The notes beneath the pieces are model-generated. The model had not been told where the DNA came from. It searched no databases and worked only from the letters and a program-made list of their open reading frames with translations. A stretch of 64,000 nt of DNA from NCBI GenBank assembly GCA_030386875.1, contig CM059564.1, positions 48,256,075-48,320,074 of the forward strand, given 5' to 3'. Origin of the DNA: Morinoia aosen. Lineage: Eukaryota > Arthropoda > Malacostraca > Amphipoda > Talitridae. A program made the translations under genes and the position numbers. Below, piece by piece: positions 1-10,500 of this stretch (position 1 is its first letter; every line of letters begins with the position of its first letter).

Positions 1-981
1 CTCTGCCACAATTGCCGTTGCTGTAAGTAAAGGAAACTCAAGAAAGTTCCAATTACAGTCAGTTGAAATGGCATCAATTGCAGCGTTCTTCTTTGACGTC
101 AGAGATACATCAGCTAGGACTCCCGTCTCCTCAATTACGGGAAATATGAGGACATGAGAGCGACTCGTGTGATTTTAGTGCAACTTGAGTATATCAATAA
201 GAACAACTCAAAAGATCTTTGAGTAACGTATCGTGGCTTCAGTGTAGGTGTGCTCTGAACTGTCATCTCTGGTTACAGAAGGGTTTCTGCACGTACTGCG
301 CTATGGATAGCTTTGCCATTTATAATTTGCTTGGAATTATTTTGCGTAAGTACGCCAGAAGTCCTGGTGCACTTTCAGTTTTTTATCACTGCATTATGGA
401 TAGTTTTGCCATTTATAATTTACAAAGATTTTTTTTACGACAGAAGTCCTTCTATAGAAACACTGACTTCATGACTGGGTTCTTGTTTGAAAAAATACAT
501 AGCGCTGATAAACACGTGCAGGCAAATGACCCCACGAAACTTTTTAAAATTTTCTTGATGTGCTGTTAGTGATGAATTTTCCATTTATCAACTCATCACC
601 GTCGAAGTCTACAAATCTGCCTCAGAAAGGAATGTTGTACGAAAGGCTAACTAAGGCTAAATTGTTTGGAGACGAATTGTACAAGATATCTCGTCAAGAT
701 TGGTTCAGTATATTACACGACGTGAAAAAACTCTTCGCTTGCGTTCCCTCAAGTCTGTCTCTCGCCTCTAAATATAAAATTCTGTGTTCCTCAAGTCTGT
801 ATCTCGCCGCTAAACATGAAACAGTCAAGTCCGTCTTTCACCTCTAAAAGTAACTATTGTGGCCAGGTCGGACGCGAATGCTGGACCATTCGCTTGTATT
901 CCCTCCTCTCTGTCTCGCGCCTCTAAACATAAAATCTTGTCTTCTCTGGCCTCTAAACATAAAATATTGTATTCTCTGCAG
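1..981. other. Upstream flank of YPEL with degenerate local repeats
   Basis: No coding sequence is supported here. A stretch near 296-325 reading CTATGGATAGCTTTGCC is repeated with changes about 93 bases later (near 389-420). From about 730 to 1010 a loose repeat recurs, built of a CTCTAAA-ATAAAAT core plus pyrimidine-rich spacer. A GCCAGGTCGG-type segment appears near 862 and again near 1015. The block may contain the promoter or an untranslated first exon of the Yippee-like gene, but no TATA or initiator can be assigned. Confidence 0.5.
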
Positions 982-1288
982 TCCGTCTCTCTCGTCTAAA
1001 AAGCAAGTGTTGTCGCCAGGTCGGGCGCGAGTGCTGGACTGCTTGGCCCCGTGGCTGTGCCTGAGCCCGCCCAGGCCGCTGGGCTCGGCGGGGCCGCCTG
1101 ACGCTGCCCTGCACCCCCCGGTGGTGGCGGGTGGCGGCGGTGGTGGTGGCTGGCTCACGCCGCCCCTCCGCCATCACACCAACTCCTCCAACGGCGGCAC
1201 CACCGCTAGCTCTGCCAGTAATAATAATGTGCCCGGTGCCTCCAGCTCTGCTCACGCCGCACACACAAACATGGTCAAGACGTTCCAG
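982..1288 (+). other. Ypel: Probable 5' exon of YPEL (5' UTR, or possible N-terminal extension)
   Basis: A pyrimidine-rich acceptor ending in CTGCAG at 981 could open an exon that runs to the coding ATG at 1271 and the donor at 1289. The stretch is GC-rich (about 1050-1260) in an AT-rich window and has no stop in the frame of the MVKTFQ start. It encodes low-complexity Gly, Ser, Asn and Thr tracts in that frame. The usual family start is the ATG at 1271, so I read the upstream part as 5' UTR. A longer isoform is possible only if an upstream exon supplies an ATG. The exon start is inferred. Confidence 0.4.
1271..1288 (+). CDS. Ypel: YPEL coding exon 1
   Basis: Six codons, MVKTFQ, followed by donor CAG|GTGGGT. 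The ATG is chosen because family members begin at this exact point. It ends in phase 0 and joins exon 2 to read FQ-AYLP. Confidence 0.9.
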
Positions 1289-4200
1289 GTGGGTTGCCTT
1301 AGGTCTTAGGGTGTCCTTAACGTAGTCTTAATGTTGCTTTATGATGTCCTTAGCGTTGCCTTAGGCTTGCTTTAGGGTGTTCTTAGGGTTGCTTTAAGGT
1401 GTCCGCAGGGTTGCCTTAGCATTGCAGACAACACAGTGTAGCTGGTGCGGTAGAGTTGGCTCCCTAGACTGCCTGGCCCCCGTATCCTCCAGAACTCGCC
1501 ATCCCGCACGCTGGCCCCTCTGCTGACGTGACAATGCCACGTTAGCGTCTTCATTCCACACTGCGGCGACTGCGCGTCTATACACAGGGTGTTGTAGATA
1601 AATCCGACACTTTACAAATAAAAAGGAAATGGCGATTAAAGATTAAAGTTGCATATGCAGGTATCCGAAATTTTATTGAGCAACAGTTCAAGTTACATGC
1701 TGCATTATTTTTTTAATGTAACTGCCTCCAGCAGCGTCGACCTGCATGTACAACTTTCGTTTTTATCCCCCATTTATTTTTTTTTGCCAAGTGTCGGATT
1801 TATCTGCAAGACCCTGTAGACTGAGCCTAGCGAGCCATATCGTGGGCCTGGTTCTAGGGCAGCGGTTCTTAACCTACGGGGAATTGCGAAGTTGCCAGAT
1901 GGGGAATTTCGTGCATTTGTTTTCACTCGCAAAAAAAAATTCGATATTATTTCAAAATTGAATACATTACATCCAAATGTTGACTTACTTTACAAATGAC
2001 AACTATGTACAGACTGTTTTAATAACAAAAACAATCATAATGAGGTATTGTATGTAATGTTTGGATAAGAGTGACAACACTGCTGGGTTAGGGATATCAC
2101 AGATCAATAATTGGAAGATGCTGTGGTGGGGAATGGAGAGTTGGCTCACTCAAAAGTAGGAAATTGAAGAAAAAAGGTTAAGAACCACTGTTCTAGAGCA
2201 CCTCGCATGCTTGGGCTGTTCTTCATCGATGATGTTCCGGACTTACTTCTTTAGCTTCTCACTCCTTTATATTTCACTTATCCATCTCCCATTTTAGCCT
2301 CTCGCTTTGAAGGAAGGAGTCTCATCTAGACGGTCGTCGAGTGTCGTGTTCTTCTTTTCGAATGCCACAAATTTCAATAAAGTGACGACTTGAATAGAAA
2401 TTTCATCATGTGCCGAATCATTTTTCGTACCTTATATCTTGTTTGTGGCGTCAACTTAATTAGACCTTCATTAAGTTCACGCGTTTTATTTTATGAAACT
2501 TTTTTTGTGTGCATTCTTTTGTTGAGCAATTGAGCTTGTATAAAGTACTGTGCTTATATACGACACTAGTTCCTTTCTAGTAGCATCTCGGGCACAATGA
2601 ATTTGAATCAATTTTTAAACGCATTATGATATCAATAATATGAGTGACTTTGGGAAAACGTATTTATGAGTATGGGCGGGATTGTCTGCCATCTCCCCGT
2701 TTTCAGTTTGTAATGACTAACGACGCTCAAGTGTGCTTATCTCCGATGTACTCCGTACACCTGGATGACTCGCTTCGTGCTGTCTTAAATCACTCTCAAG
2801 TTTTTATCAGGATCAATATATGTGAGTTTCTGCATCCCCTCTAATGAACGCAAATTACCGACTTCTTCCTTCCTGCTGCCACAAGTTAGAACAAAGTTCC
2901 AGTTCAGTCAGACGCAAGTTCCACCACCAAGAATCATGGAGGTGTTGAAGCGGAGTGCGGGCTTATGTCATGGCACCCCTTCGTGTGAAATTTTCTCTCA
3001 AAATTCATACAATTAACCGTGTTTAGTTGCGTCCCGTGACGTAGTTTGCTATTTCTTCATGAATGAATTTGCCAAAATTAATTAAGTGAGAAATGTTTGC
3101 CTCACACTAGGACGTGACCCCTAAGGGGAATACACCTATTCTGTCGATGGGAATTTGCGCTCTCGGGAGAAACATGTGAGGTCTCGAGCTGAAGGCTAGG
3201 TCGGCGGGCCTTTTTTATGTTGCAATAGTCTTCATTTGATGCTTTGTTACGGAGCATATAGTCTTCATTTTATGCAATAGTCTTCTTGCAATAGTCTTCA
3301 TTCATTTGATGCAATAGTCTTCATTTGATGCTTTGTTACGGAGCATCTTTTTCGGTTCTTTCCTGTCCTGTTTTTTTAGCTTCTCTGACTTCTTTTTCGA
3401 CTTTAACTAATCTTGTTTCCTGGCGTTCCTTCTGAACTTACTGTTTCTACGTACAGATCTTGTGTGGAAATACACGATGGGCATAGATTCCCCTTTCCAT
3501 TAAACTTCCTACTAAATGATGCCTTCTTCCTTCCTCTCTTAGGTACGAAGGTGTTAACGAACTTCATCTTTAACTTCCTATCAATTAACGCCTTCTTCCT
3601 TCCTCTCTTAGGAAAACCCACGTGACGCCCTCTTCCTTCCTCTCTTAGGAAAACCCACGTGACGCCTTCTTCCTTCCTCTCTTAGCAAAACCCACGTGAC
3701 GCCTTCTTCCTTCCTCTCTTAGGAAAACCCACGTGACGCCTTCTTCCTTCCTCTCTTAGGAAAACCCATGTGACGCCTTCTTCCTTCCTCTCTTAGGAAA
3801 ACCCACGTGATGCCTTCTTCCTTCCTCTCTTAGGAAAACCCACGTGATGCCTTCTTCCTTCCTCTCTTAGGAAAACCCACGTGACGCCTTCATCCTTCCT
3901 CTCTTGGCAAAACCCACGTGACGCCTTCTTCCTTTCTCTCTTAGCAAAACCCACGTGACGCCCTATTCCTTCCTCTCTTAGGGAGACTCATGTGACGCCC
4001 TCTTCCTTCCTCTCTTAGGAACACCCATGTTGAGGTTAGGCAGGTGTAACCGAACTTGTCTAACGTAAGCCATGCCGTGCAGGCGTACCTGCCCTCGTGT
4101 CACCGCACCTACTCCTGCATACACTGCCGGGCTCACCTCGCCAACCATGACGAGCTCATCTCCAAGGTGAAGGGGGAGTTGTAGGTGCCTTAGGTGCACG

Positions 4201-7200
4201 TAGGCCAGGGGAGTGGGTGCGCAGTATCTGCCAATGTCTAGTATTTCTGTCGAAAAATCAGCTTCATATTCCCGTAAGGTGCGCAATGCCTGTCAGTATT
4301 TCGTATTTCTGTCGAGAACTCAGTTTCGTATTCCCGTAGGGTGCTCAATATCTGTCGAGAACTCGGCTTTATTTTCTAATTTTGTCGTAGGCCATGGAGC
4401 TCTTTTAAAGTACAGTGCGGTTTGTCATTTTTTTTTTGGCATCAATTATCGTACAAACACAAATTCCTTTCAAGTTGCATCCCAGATATCACTAATTTTC
4501 CTTAAAATATCAGTTAGGTTTCATTGAGTCATTGGAATTTCCTAGTTAAATTTTTACCGAAGATATTCAAAGTTGGAAAGTAAATTTTGTGTTTTGTGGA
4601 GTTAGATAGCGAAATAATCATTCCCTTCAACGGGGAAAAGTTTTTACTGAGTTGAAGCAGTTCGACAGTTTTTCATCTCCAAACAAAAGCGTTTAGAATC
4701 GTTCTAAAAGTAATTGGTCTTTCTCTAGACCCAAAGGACGCTCCGACAGATCGCAATGTCTACACTCTTGCAGTTATTGTGTTGTGTAGATCTGCCATAT
4801 GTCGAGTAGTGACGTACACTTCACGAAGAATCATCGTATTCTTGACACTTATCTAATACTATTTGGTATCTTGGAGCAATTTGGTATGAACAACTCAATT
4901 TTCTTGAATACGAGAGGAAAATAATTGTGCAAGAACAATTTGAAGGGACCTGACTGCGACAAATGTTATCTTTCATGATGGTGGAATTTTTTCCCTTGCT
5001 TTAGGAAGCAGATTATTTCCGTTGCTGACTACTATATTTCTCTTGTGCAGTCTTTCCAAGGGAGTCAAGGACGAGCGTACCTTTTTAATTCCGTGTAAGT
5101 ACATCCATTTTTTATGTTCTAGAATATACAAAGTCTGTGTTGGAACTCGTCTCTTTTGTACGGTTTTATGGGTTAAGTTCATGCACCCTCAATCTCATAC
5201 GGACTCTTGAAAGATTTAGCCATGACTTCTCTTGAATATCTCTGTTCCTTTCTTTTTAGGGTTTAAATATATAAATCTTCCTATCCAATCTCCAGCGAAA
5301 TTCGTAGATGGCGTGTTGTTAATGAAGTGCATAAGTTTTTTGCCACCAAGTTTTCTTCGGGAGACTTGAACTGTTCATCAAAAAGCGATGTTGATCATAG
5401 GAACTTGACGCTCATCATCAACATCTGATGACGAGCATCGCAACGCCGAGTGAGTCTACCTTACATTATCGTCGTGGTACAAAAGCATTGAAACCTCGTA
5501 CTAATTCCATCGTCTGTGCGAATAAACATGATTTATGTTATTTTAGAGAGCTACATTGCGTGCCGCATTTTCATCGTCATTGGGAATAAAAACGATTTAT
5601 ATTATTTTAGAGAGATATATTGTGCGACGCATTTTCACCATCATTGGGATTTTGTATTAATTAGATCCCGAACAAGTAGGCATGACTGACAACCTGACCC
5701 ACGCTCTATTGTCCTCAGGGTCAACGTGGGCTGCGGGCCGGCGGAGGAGCGGGTGCTGCTCACAGGCTTACACGCCGTGGCCGACATTTACTGCAAGTGC
5801 TGCGAGAACACGCTCGGCTGGAAATACGTGAGTGCCATCCTTTATTCACTCCGAAAATTCGCGCTTCGTTTGGCCATTTCATTGTATGTCAGTCTTCTTG
5901 ATGTGTGTCGTCTCGAATAATCTCAGTAGCTCTTTATTTGTTCACGGTTTCGTGTAGCTAACGAGATTTTAGGCATTTCAAGCTGGAAATACGTGAGTGC
6001 CACCCTCCCTTCCTTCTCATCAACGATTCTTGTTTGGTTTTGCCTCCTCGTTTTGTGGAAGTGTTCTTGATGGCACGTGTGTCGTCTCTGTGAATCTAAG
6101 TAGCCCTTCATTTATTCACGGTTTCTTGTAGCTGACGAGATATTGGTCATTTCAGAGCTCATGTTTAATGTGGTATAGCAGGGGTATACGGTTGAGGACA
6201 TGTTGCGTTTGACGGAGGTGTGTATGAAAACATATGCGTGTTGACGCAGATACATCTGTGACAGGAGACTTGCCGGTGGCGTCATGAGCCCGTATTTGTT
6301 CTATAAGTTTCAGTAACTGTTCCTCTGAAGAGGAATATAATTATTCTATACATATACTTGTGTGAAATAGCGCTCTCAGAGGGACGATGTGAGATACCTA
6401 GCCGAAGTTTAAGTAGGCTTTCCTTTTTTTGAAAAAGAATAGTTCTTTATTTGGCTATAAAGGATCTATTTAGGTGCACTTTTGTTTTTTGTACAGCACA
6501 TATTACTGTCTTCTTCAACTTTCATCTTGTTTCATAAACTCCTTCTAATCTTGCTAGGGTTCCTGTGTGGAACTCACTTTTGCATAGACTTCCCTTTCTC
6601 CTAATTCCGCACTAAATGGTGCCTTATTCTTTCCTCTTTTGGGAACACAATATGTTTGATTAGGAAGGCTCAGACTAACTTGTTATCTAATCTTTAAATT
6701 AATTGATTTTCAGTGTCATGAAAACCTCGCAACATGCATAAAACTCTCATTATTAAAGTTAAGCTCTAATGAGTGCTCAAATTAACTCAAAATTTCAGAG
6801 ATGATCTTTGTCTAAGTTCAGTTTACTTTGGCGATGCTCGTTCTTTTTTTACGGTAGTTCATCTAGAAATATATTAAATCCAAAATAATCTGCAGAATGT
6901 GCCACAATTCCAAACGATGATCACTTATAATAAAAGTAAAACACTCATATAGGCAGCAAAAAGCAGATACAATGAGCTGAATGTGATAAAAGTTCAAACG
7001 CTGACTACTCATACAAGTAAAACCCTCATAAGCAGCAAAAATCGGATACAATGAGCTGAACCCCTCATGGGGATACAACTGTTGTATCTATGGGAATTAG
7101 CGCTCCCAGGGGGACTATGTGAGGGCCCGAGCTAAAGGTTAGGTGGACTTTCTTTTTGTTAAAATAATATAGGTTTTTGTTTTGTTACAGACCATCTTTT

Positions 7201-7556
7201 TTCGGTTCACTGCTGTCCTGTTTTTCAGCACCAACTACTTCTTCAACTTTTTCTTGTTTCATGATCTTCTTTTTGAGCTTTCTGTTTCTGTGCCCTTTCT
7301 GCATAGATTCCACGTTTCCTTAACTCCATACTAAATGGTGCCTTCTTCCTTCCTCTCTTTGGATAGCCTTTGTTGCGGATAGGGAGGCTTAAAACTAACT
7401 AATAATTTAATCTATTCTATAATGAGCTGAATGTGCCTTAACTGCAAACGCTGATTTACTTTGCAGGAGCACGCGTTCGAAAACAGCCAAAAGTACAAGG
7501 AAGGCAAGTACATCATCGAGCTGGCCCACATGATCAAAGACAACGGCTGGGATTGA
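1271..7556 (+). CDS. Ypel: Yippee-like zinc-binding protein, complete in five coding exons
   Basis: Joined exons 1271-1288, 4083-4166, 5051-5094, 5719-5827 and 7467-7556 give a 114-residue protein with every junction in phase (0, 0, 2, 0) and GT-AG introns. It starts MVKTFQAYLP and ends in NGWD, as in the conserved animal YPEL1-4 group; I recall the same start in insect relatives. The zinc signature C-X2-C-X52-C-X2-C is intact at Cys18/Cys21 and Cys74/Cys77. The fold is a single Yippee domain covering almost the whole chain. In vertebrates YPEL1-4 locate to the nucleus, nucleolus and spindle apparatus and are tied to growth control; the biochemical role is not settled. Introns of 2.8, 0.9, 0.6 and 1.6 kb are full of repeats. 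Length and all key residues are normal, so the gene looks functional. YPEL5 is less likely because its N-terminus differs. Confidence 0.95.
1289..1430 (+). repeat. Degenerate GTTGCCTTAGGGTGTCC-type tandem repeat at the start of YPEL intron 1
   Basis: Beginning at the donor of exon 1, short variants of TTGCCTTAGGGTGTCCTTAG recur about six times. The units are irregular, about 20 bp. It resembles telomeric TTAGG only by chance of composition. Confidence 0.6.
1584..1817 (+). mobile_element. MITE with mariner-like CAGGGTG termini
   Basis: The ends are inverted repeats: ACAGGGTGTTGTAGATAAAT on the left matches the reverse complement of the right end at about 26 of 29 positions, through CCGACACTT. 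A second inner inverted pair (GCATATGCAGGT near 1652 and ACCTGCATGTAC near 1739) makes the element a near-complete fold-back. TA lies at both edges, fitting a Tc1/mariner-type non-autonomous element. It sits in YPEL intron 1. There is no transposase. Confidence 0.75.
1860..2190 (+). mobile_element. hAT-type MITE with 8-bp target duplication
   Basis: The terminal inverted repeats are CAGCGGTTCTTAACCT (1860-1875) and AGGTTAAGAACCACTG (2175-2190), which mismatch at one position. The flanks TTCTAGGG (1852-1859) and TTCTAGAG (2191-2198) form an 8-bp target duplication with one mismatch. The CAG-GGTTCTTAACC terminus and 8-bp duplication are typical of hAT elements. The element is 331 bp, has no coding capacity and lies in YPEL intron 1. 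Confidence 0.85.
2199..3110. other. YPEL intron 1, no further feature seen
   Basis: AT-rich intron sequence. An AATAAA-like motif occurs near 2378 but lies inside the intron and is given no role. Open frames here are short and do not resemble a protein family. Confidence 0.5.
3117..4062 (+). mobile_element. SINE family A copy 1, swollen by internal tandem repeats
   Basis: The head (CCTAAGGGGAATACACC, then GGGAATTTGCGCTC and GAGCTGAAGGCTAGG) and the tail (CTCTCTTAGG..ACACCCATG..GGTTAGG) match family A copies elsewhere in the window. Two internal parts have expanded: a TAGTCTTCATTTGATGC-type segment at 3221-3345 and the 37-bp minisatellite at about 3585-4022. The tail ends about 20 nt before the YPEL exon 2 acceptor. 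Confidence 0.7.
3585..4022 (+). repeat. 37-bp minisatellite, about 12 units, derived from the SINE tail
   Basis: The unit contains CTTCTTCCTTCCTCTCTTAG followed by GAAAACCCACGTGACGC. Single units are scattered upstream (about 3518) before the continuous array starts. The pyrimidine core is the same sequence found once in other family A SINE copies, so the array grew from that segment. About nine units keep the palindromic E-box core CACGTG; others have CATGTG. On the + strand each unit has a long polypyrimidine run ending in TTAG, like a splice acceptor. Confidence 0.9.
4083..4166 (+). CDS. Ypel: YPEL coding exon 2 (first zinc knuckle)
   Basis: It encodes 28 residues from AYLPSCHR to DELISK, including Cys18-X2-Cys21 of the zinc site. 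The acceptor is GTGCAG ending at 4082 and the donor is AAG|GTGAAG. Just upstream is the tail of a SINE copy, and a CTAAC near 4061-4065, about 18 nt from the acceptor, is a plausible branch point. Confidence 0.95.
4167..5050. other. YPEL intron 2, no feature seen
   Basis: Contains two loose copies of GTATTTCTGTCGA (4241-4345). Otherwise ordinary AT-rich intron. Confidence 0.5.
5051..5094 (+). CDS. Ypel: YPEL coding exon 3
   Basis: A 44-nt exon encoding [14 protein letters not shown] plus two bases of the next Val codon. The acceptor TCTTGTGCAG ends at 5050 and the donor GTAAGT starts at 5095. It is short, but its residues are among the most conserved of the family. Confidence 0.95.
5095..5718. 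other. YPEL intron 3, short internal duplication only
   Basis: A segment with ATTTATGTTATTTTAGAGAG (about 5530) recurs with changes about 60 bp later. Nothing else is seen. Confidence 0.5.
5719..5827 (+). CDS. Ypel: YPEL coding exon 4 (second zinc knuckle)
   Basis: 109 nt. The first base completes a Val codon, then [15 protein letters not shown] and on to LGWKY, including Cys74-X2-Cys77. The acceptor is CCTCAG at 5718 and the donor GTGAGT at 5828. The exon end and its donor are duplicated 165 bp downstream (see the repeat at 5982). Confidence 0.95.
5817..6155 (+). repeat. About 165-bp tandem duplication copying the exon 4 / intron 4 junction
   Basis: Unit 1 runs from 5817 (last 11 nt of exon 4, GCTGGAAATAC, plus donor GTGAGTGCC) to 5981. 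Unit 2 starts at 5982 with the same GCTGGAAATACGTGAGTGCC and keeps recognisable similarity through a CACGGTTTC-TGTAGCT segment to about 6155. A second intact 5' splice site therefore lies 165 bp downstream of the real one. Confidence 0.85.
6320..6698 (+). mobile_element. SINE family A copy 2 (diverged)
   Basis: It follows the family order: TCCTCTGAAGAGG head, AATAGCGCTCTCAGAGGGAC, GTTAAG-like and AGTAGGCTTTCC, CAGCACATATTACT, CATAGACTTCCCTTTCTCC, ACTAAATGGTGCCTT, and an AGGAAGGCTCAGACTAAC tail ending in TTATCTAATCTT. It lies in YPEL intron 4. Confidence 0.75.
6895..7060 (+). repeat. Tandem duplication, AGCAGATACAATGAGCTGAA type, about 95 bp
   Basis: Two copies of a segment ending CAGCAAAAA-C-GATACAATGAGCTGAA, near 6950-6980 and 7030-7060. 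The second copy was the landing site of the next SINE; the continuation resumes at 7421. Confidence 0.7.
7061..7420 (+). mobile_element. SINE family A copy 3, full length with target duplication
   Basis: The 5' end is CCCCTCATGGGGATACAACT. An 11-bp direct repeat AATGAGCTGAA flanks it at 7050-7060 and 7421-7431. A variable-length target duplication and an AT-rich TAATTTAATCT tail mark RNA-mediated insertion. It lies in YPEL intron 4, 46 bp before exon 5. Confidence 0.85.
7467..7556 (+). CDS. Ypel: YPEL terminal coding exon 5
   Basis: It encodes [15 protein letters not shown] through NGWD and then TGA. The acceptor TTTGCAG ends at 7466. A SINE insertion ends 46 bp upstream of the exon. Confidence 0.95.
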   Translation, partial: EHAFENSQKYKEGKYIIELAHMIKDNGWD

Positions 7557-10500
7557 GAGTCGGAGGACCGTCACAGCGGAGCTTAACTCGACCACGTGAC
7601 CCGCTCAGCCGAAATTCTGTAGTCATTACCATTCAAATGATTTGTTTACGAGCTTCAAGCACTCGCTGTTTGTTCCCGGTTTGGTCGAACTCCCTCACCA
7701 GAGACGGCTGTTGACATTATTTCTCAAATTTGCTATCGCTTATTTTTTTGTGGTGCGGTAGTCGAATGTATGAACTATGTCAATCCTTCATAAAACGGTT
7801 AAAGTTTTGACGTTCATTGAGAAGCTCTGCATGCTAATATTTCTTGGGAAGCAGATAACTTTTTTTCACGTTTTAGTCGAAGAAACGTGGCGCATCTTTG
7901 TTTATTGCTGTATCTGGATATACGCTGCGCAGTTATCGTTGGGATCGAACCCGGCGTTTTGGTTGAGATGTTGGGCCAGCTCCGCTACGTGTTGAGCCCC
8001 TAGGCTGCCTCGCCCAAACCTCGTCAGGACATCGGTGACGGTGACAATTTAGTTCGTGAAATGCAGTCATGCGTCGGTTAACTATTTGGAAGTGTTTCCA
8101 AAAGTTACTGTTTTTAAATTAGATGAAACATTTTGGTTAATGTTGTTTTACTCATGAACATATGTTTGTTTGTCTATGACAGTATATACTGAAGTATAAA
8201 AAGTGTTCAATATTTATATTGATTGAAGGATGACGAAGTTTCAACAAGTCTCATAGGTGAATCGATCAACTATTCATAAGAGCGAGCATTAACAGAGTCT
8301 CAGTTGAAAGTGACAGCCGTGCAGCGATCGCGAAAAAATTACAGTGAACTCGGTCGTTGACATTCTTGCATCCTAGAGGCTTAACACTTTGACTGCGGCA
8401 GGTAAAACTGAAGATAATATTCAACTCAAATATTGTAAATTGTAGTTAGCGATCTTGAAAATACCAATCATTAACTGGATCGAGCTTTCATTTAGTTTTG
8501 ACTTATTATTCATGCAAATTGAGTTTGTGACTACAAGTCGGCCAGGAGCATTATGAAAATCTCCTCCGTGTGCCACCGGTGGCTCACGCCGCAGTCGAAG
8601 TGTTAATGCTTGCCTACTTGAGAGCGCTGTTCATCGTACCGCATTCTCTTTGTCGGCTATCGTTAATTATTATCCATGAATGAATCACTCGATACTCTCA
8701 TGAGTGCTGGGCAGTGTTGGGTCTTGGTATCACACCGCAGCTTTTTCTTTCCCCGATCGCTTTATGAACGATTGATTGAAACTTCGTTCTACTGGTATTT
8801 GGAATTCTAAGTTTATCATCCATGGAAAAAGTATTCAGTTTAAAGTATTGACGACGTAAACTTACAGGAAATTACAACATGATCATGCGCCTACAATGCC
8901 CATAAACGGTATCCAATTTGAAGCTATGAGCGTACATCTACAGAAGCGACACTCACTCCAACCCATACGTCGATAATTAGCACCTCTAGTTCTGTGAACT
9001 ACATCTAAAATGACGGACACTATAGAGTGGCAGCATGCTCATGACAGAGCTGAGGCGTCTCTGCAGCTCCTGTCTGCAAGCTGCCAGGTCGAGGCTGCGT
9101 GTGATAATATCTCCGACTGCATTTTTCTGCGTAAGCAAAGCTCTTGTTCCCAGCCGTTGAAAATTTCCTGTTGGAAAGTTTTCGATCAATCTGTGATGTT
9201 TAGAATTATAGGGAAGTGAATAGAGGCCTCTTGCGCAGTTCTGACATCTTTTTCGTGGTAGCGGTGGAAGTTTGGTTTCATTGACGAGACAGTGCGTGTG
9301 TGTGTGAAGATTTCTAGATGCCGTGGTGGGTATTTGAGGACTACTTTTTGTCTGCTGGGACTTGACGAGGTGAATTGCTTTAAGCCCACTTTTGAAATTT
9401 GTTCACTCGGGTTTAGGAGCGTTGCGGGGGAGTGTGAAATGATCCAAATAGCTGGAATATAACGGGTTGTCAACGAAGTCGTTGGCTGCTACTTGCTGGC
9501 TGTCACACCTGCGAGTTCTTGGAACTTTAAGAGCCACTGTTGGAGATTTTTTTATTGTGATTTGTTTGAAAAATACTTCTAGGAAGCTGACGGAATTTTG
9601 GTGTCATATAATGTGCGTAAATTTTTACTTGTAACTTGTAAAGGGTTGCGGTCGCTACTGAACTGTTCTTGGGATGCAAAGCGTCAAGCCGAAGTGTTCG
9701 ATGAAGATTGCCTTTAAGAGACTGTTGTATCGCAGAAATATTTGTATCTATTTTTTTATAGCAGAAAGTTTTGAGGCCTGAATTATTTCCAAGATTTTGA
9801 GAAATTGAACCTGTTGAAGGCTATTGGATGTCTGGGTGAATTATTCCTAAAAATATTATTACCTACAGTATCTCAAAACAGAGTTTCCGAAAATTTCTTG
9901 TAGACTTTTCGAAGCCCTTGAAATTTTCACGTAGATTTTCAAACCCCTTGAAACTTTAGCTGTATATGAAGTGACCTCCGAGACAGTCCACAGGAGAACC
10001 CAATTTTTGTTTTGACGTGAGTTTGGCTTGACTTGGAGGACGGATTTGAAGCGAGGCATTTTATGATATTCTAGGGAGCTCGCTCGACTGCGAGGCCGAG
10101 TCTCCGCCTGTACAGTTCTCCTGTGTTTTGGAAGTGACGGCGCTGTGCTGTGCGCTCGCCTCCGCGTTGTAAATAACTCGTGTTGGAATAGTGTCCGTGC
10201 ATCTGTCCATCTCTATTGTATCTCACTCACTCACTCACTCACTACTACTCTTTGCATGTACGAAGTATTTTTAAACTGTATGATTGGTGGCGATCATTTT
10301 TGGTTCTGCGTTGCATCATCCAAAGCTTTGGTGTTGGCCGACTATTCTTGTTCCATGTTGCTTTTCTCCCCGGTATCTCTTGAACAATGCCTGCGATTGT
10401 ACGGTCTTCTTGCTTCATCGAAGCATGACAATGAAGCTACCATTCGTGTTGTTCGTTTTTTGTTGGGGGTCTTCTCCAAGAACTCCTCGCTACATTTTGT

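Noticed and set aside
219-569. 116-codon open frame near the window start
   Set aside because: Its apparent internal repeat (MDSFAIYNL twice) comes from a two-copy DNA duplication; there is no family match.
1289-1430. Telomere-like TTAGG repeats
   Set aside because: Units are irregular and about 20 bp; the TTAGG content is incidental.
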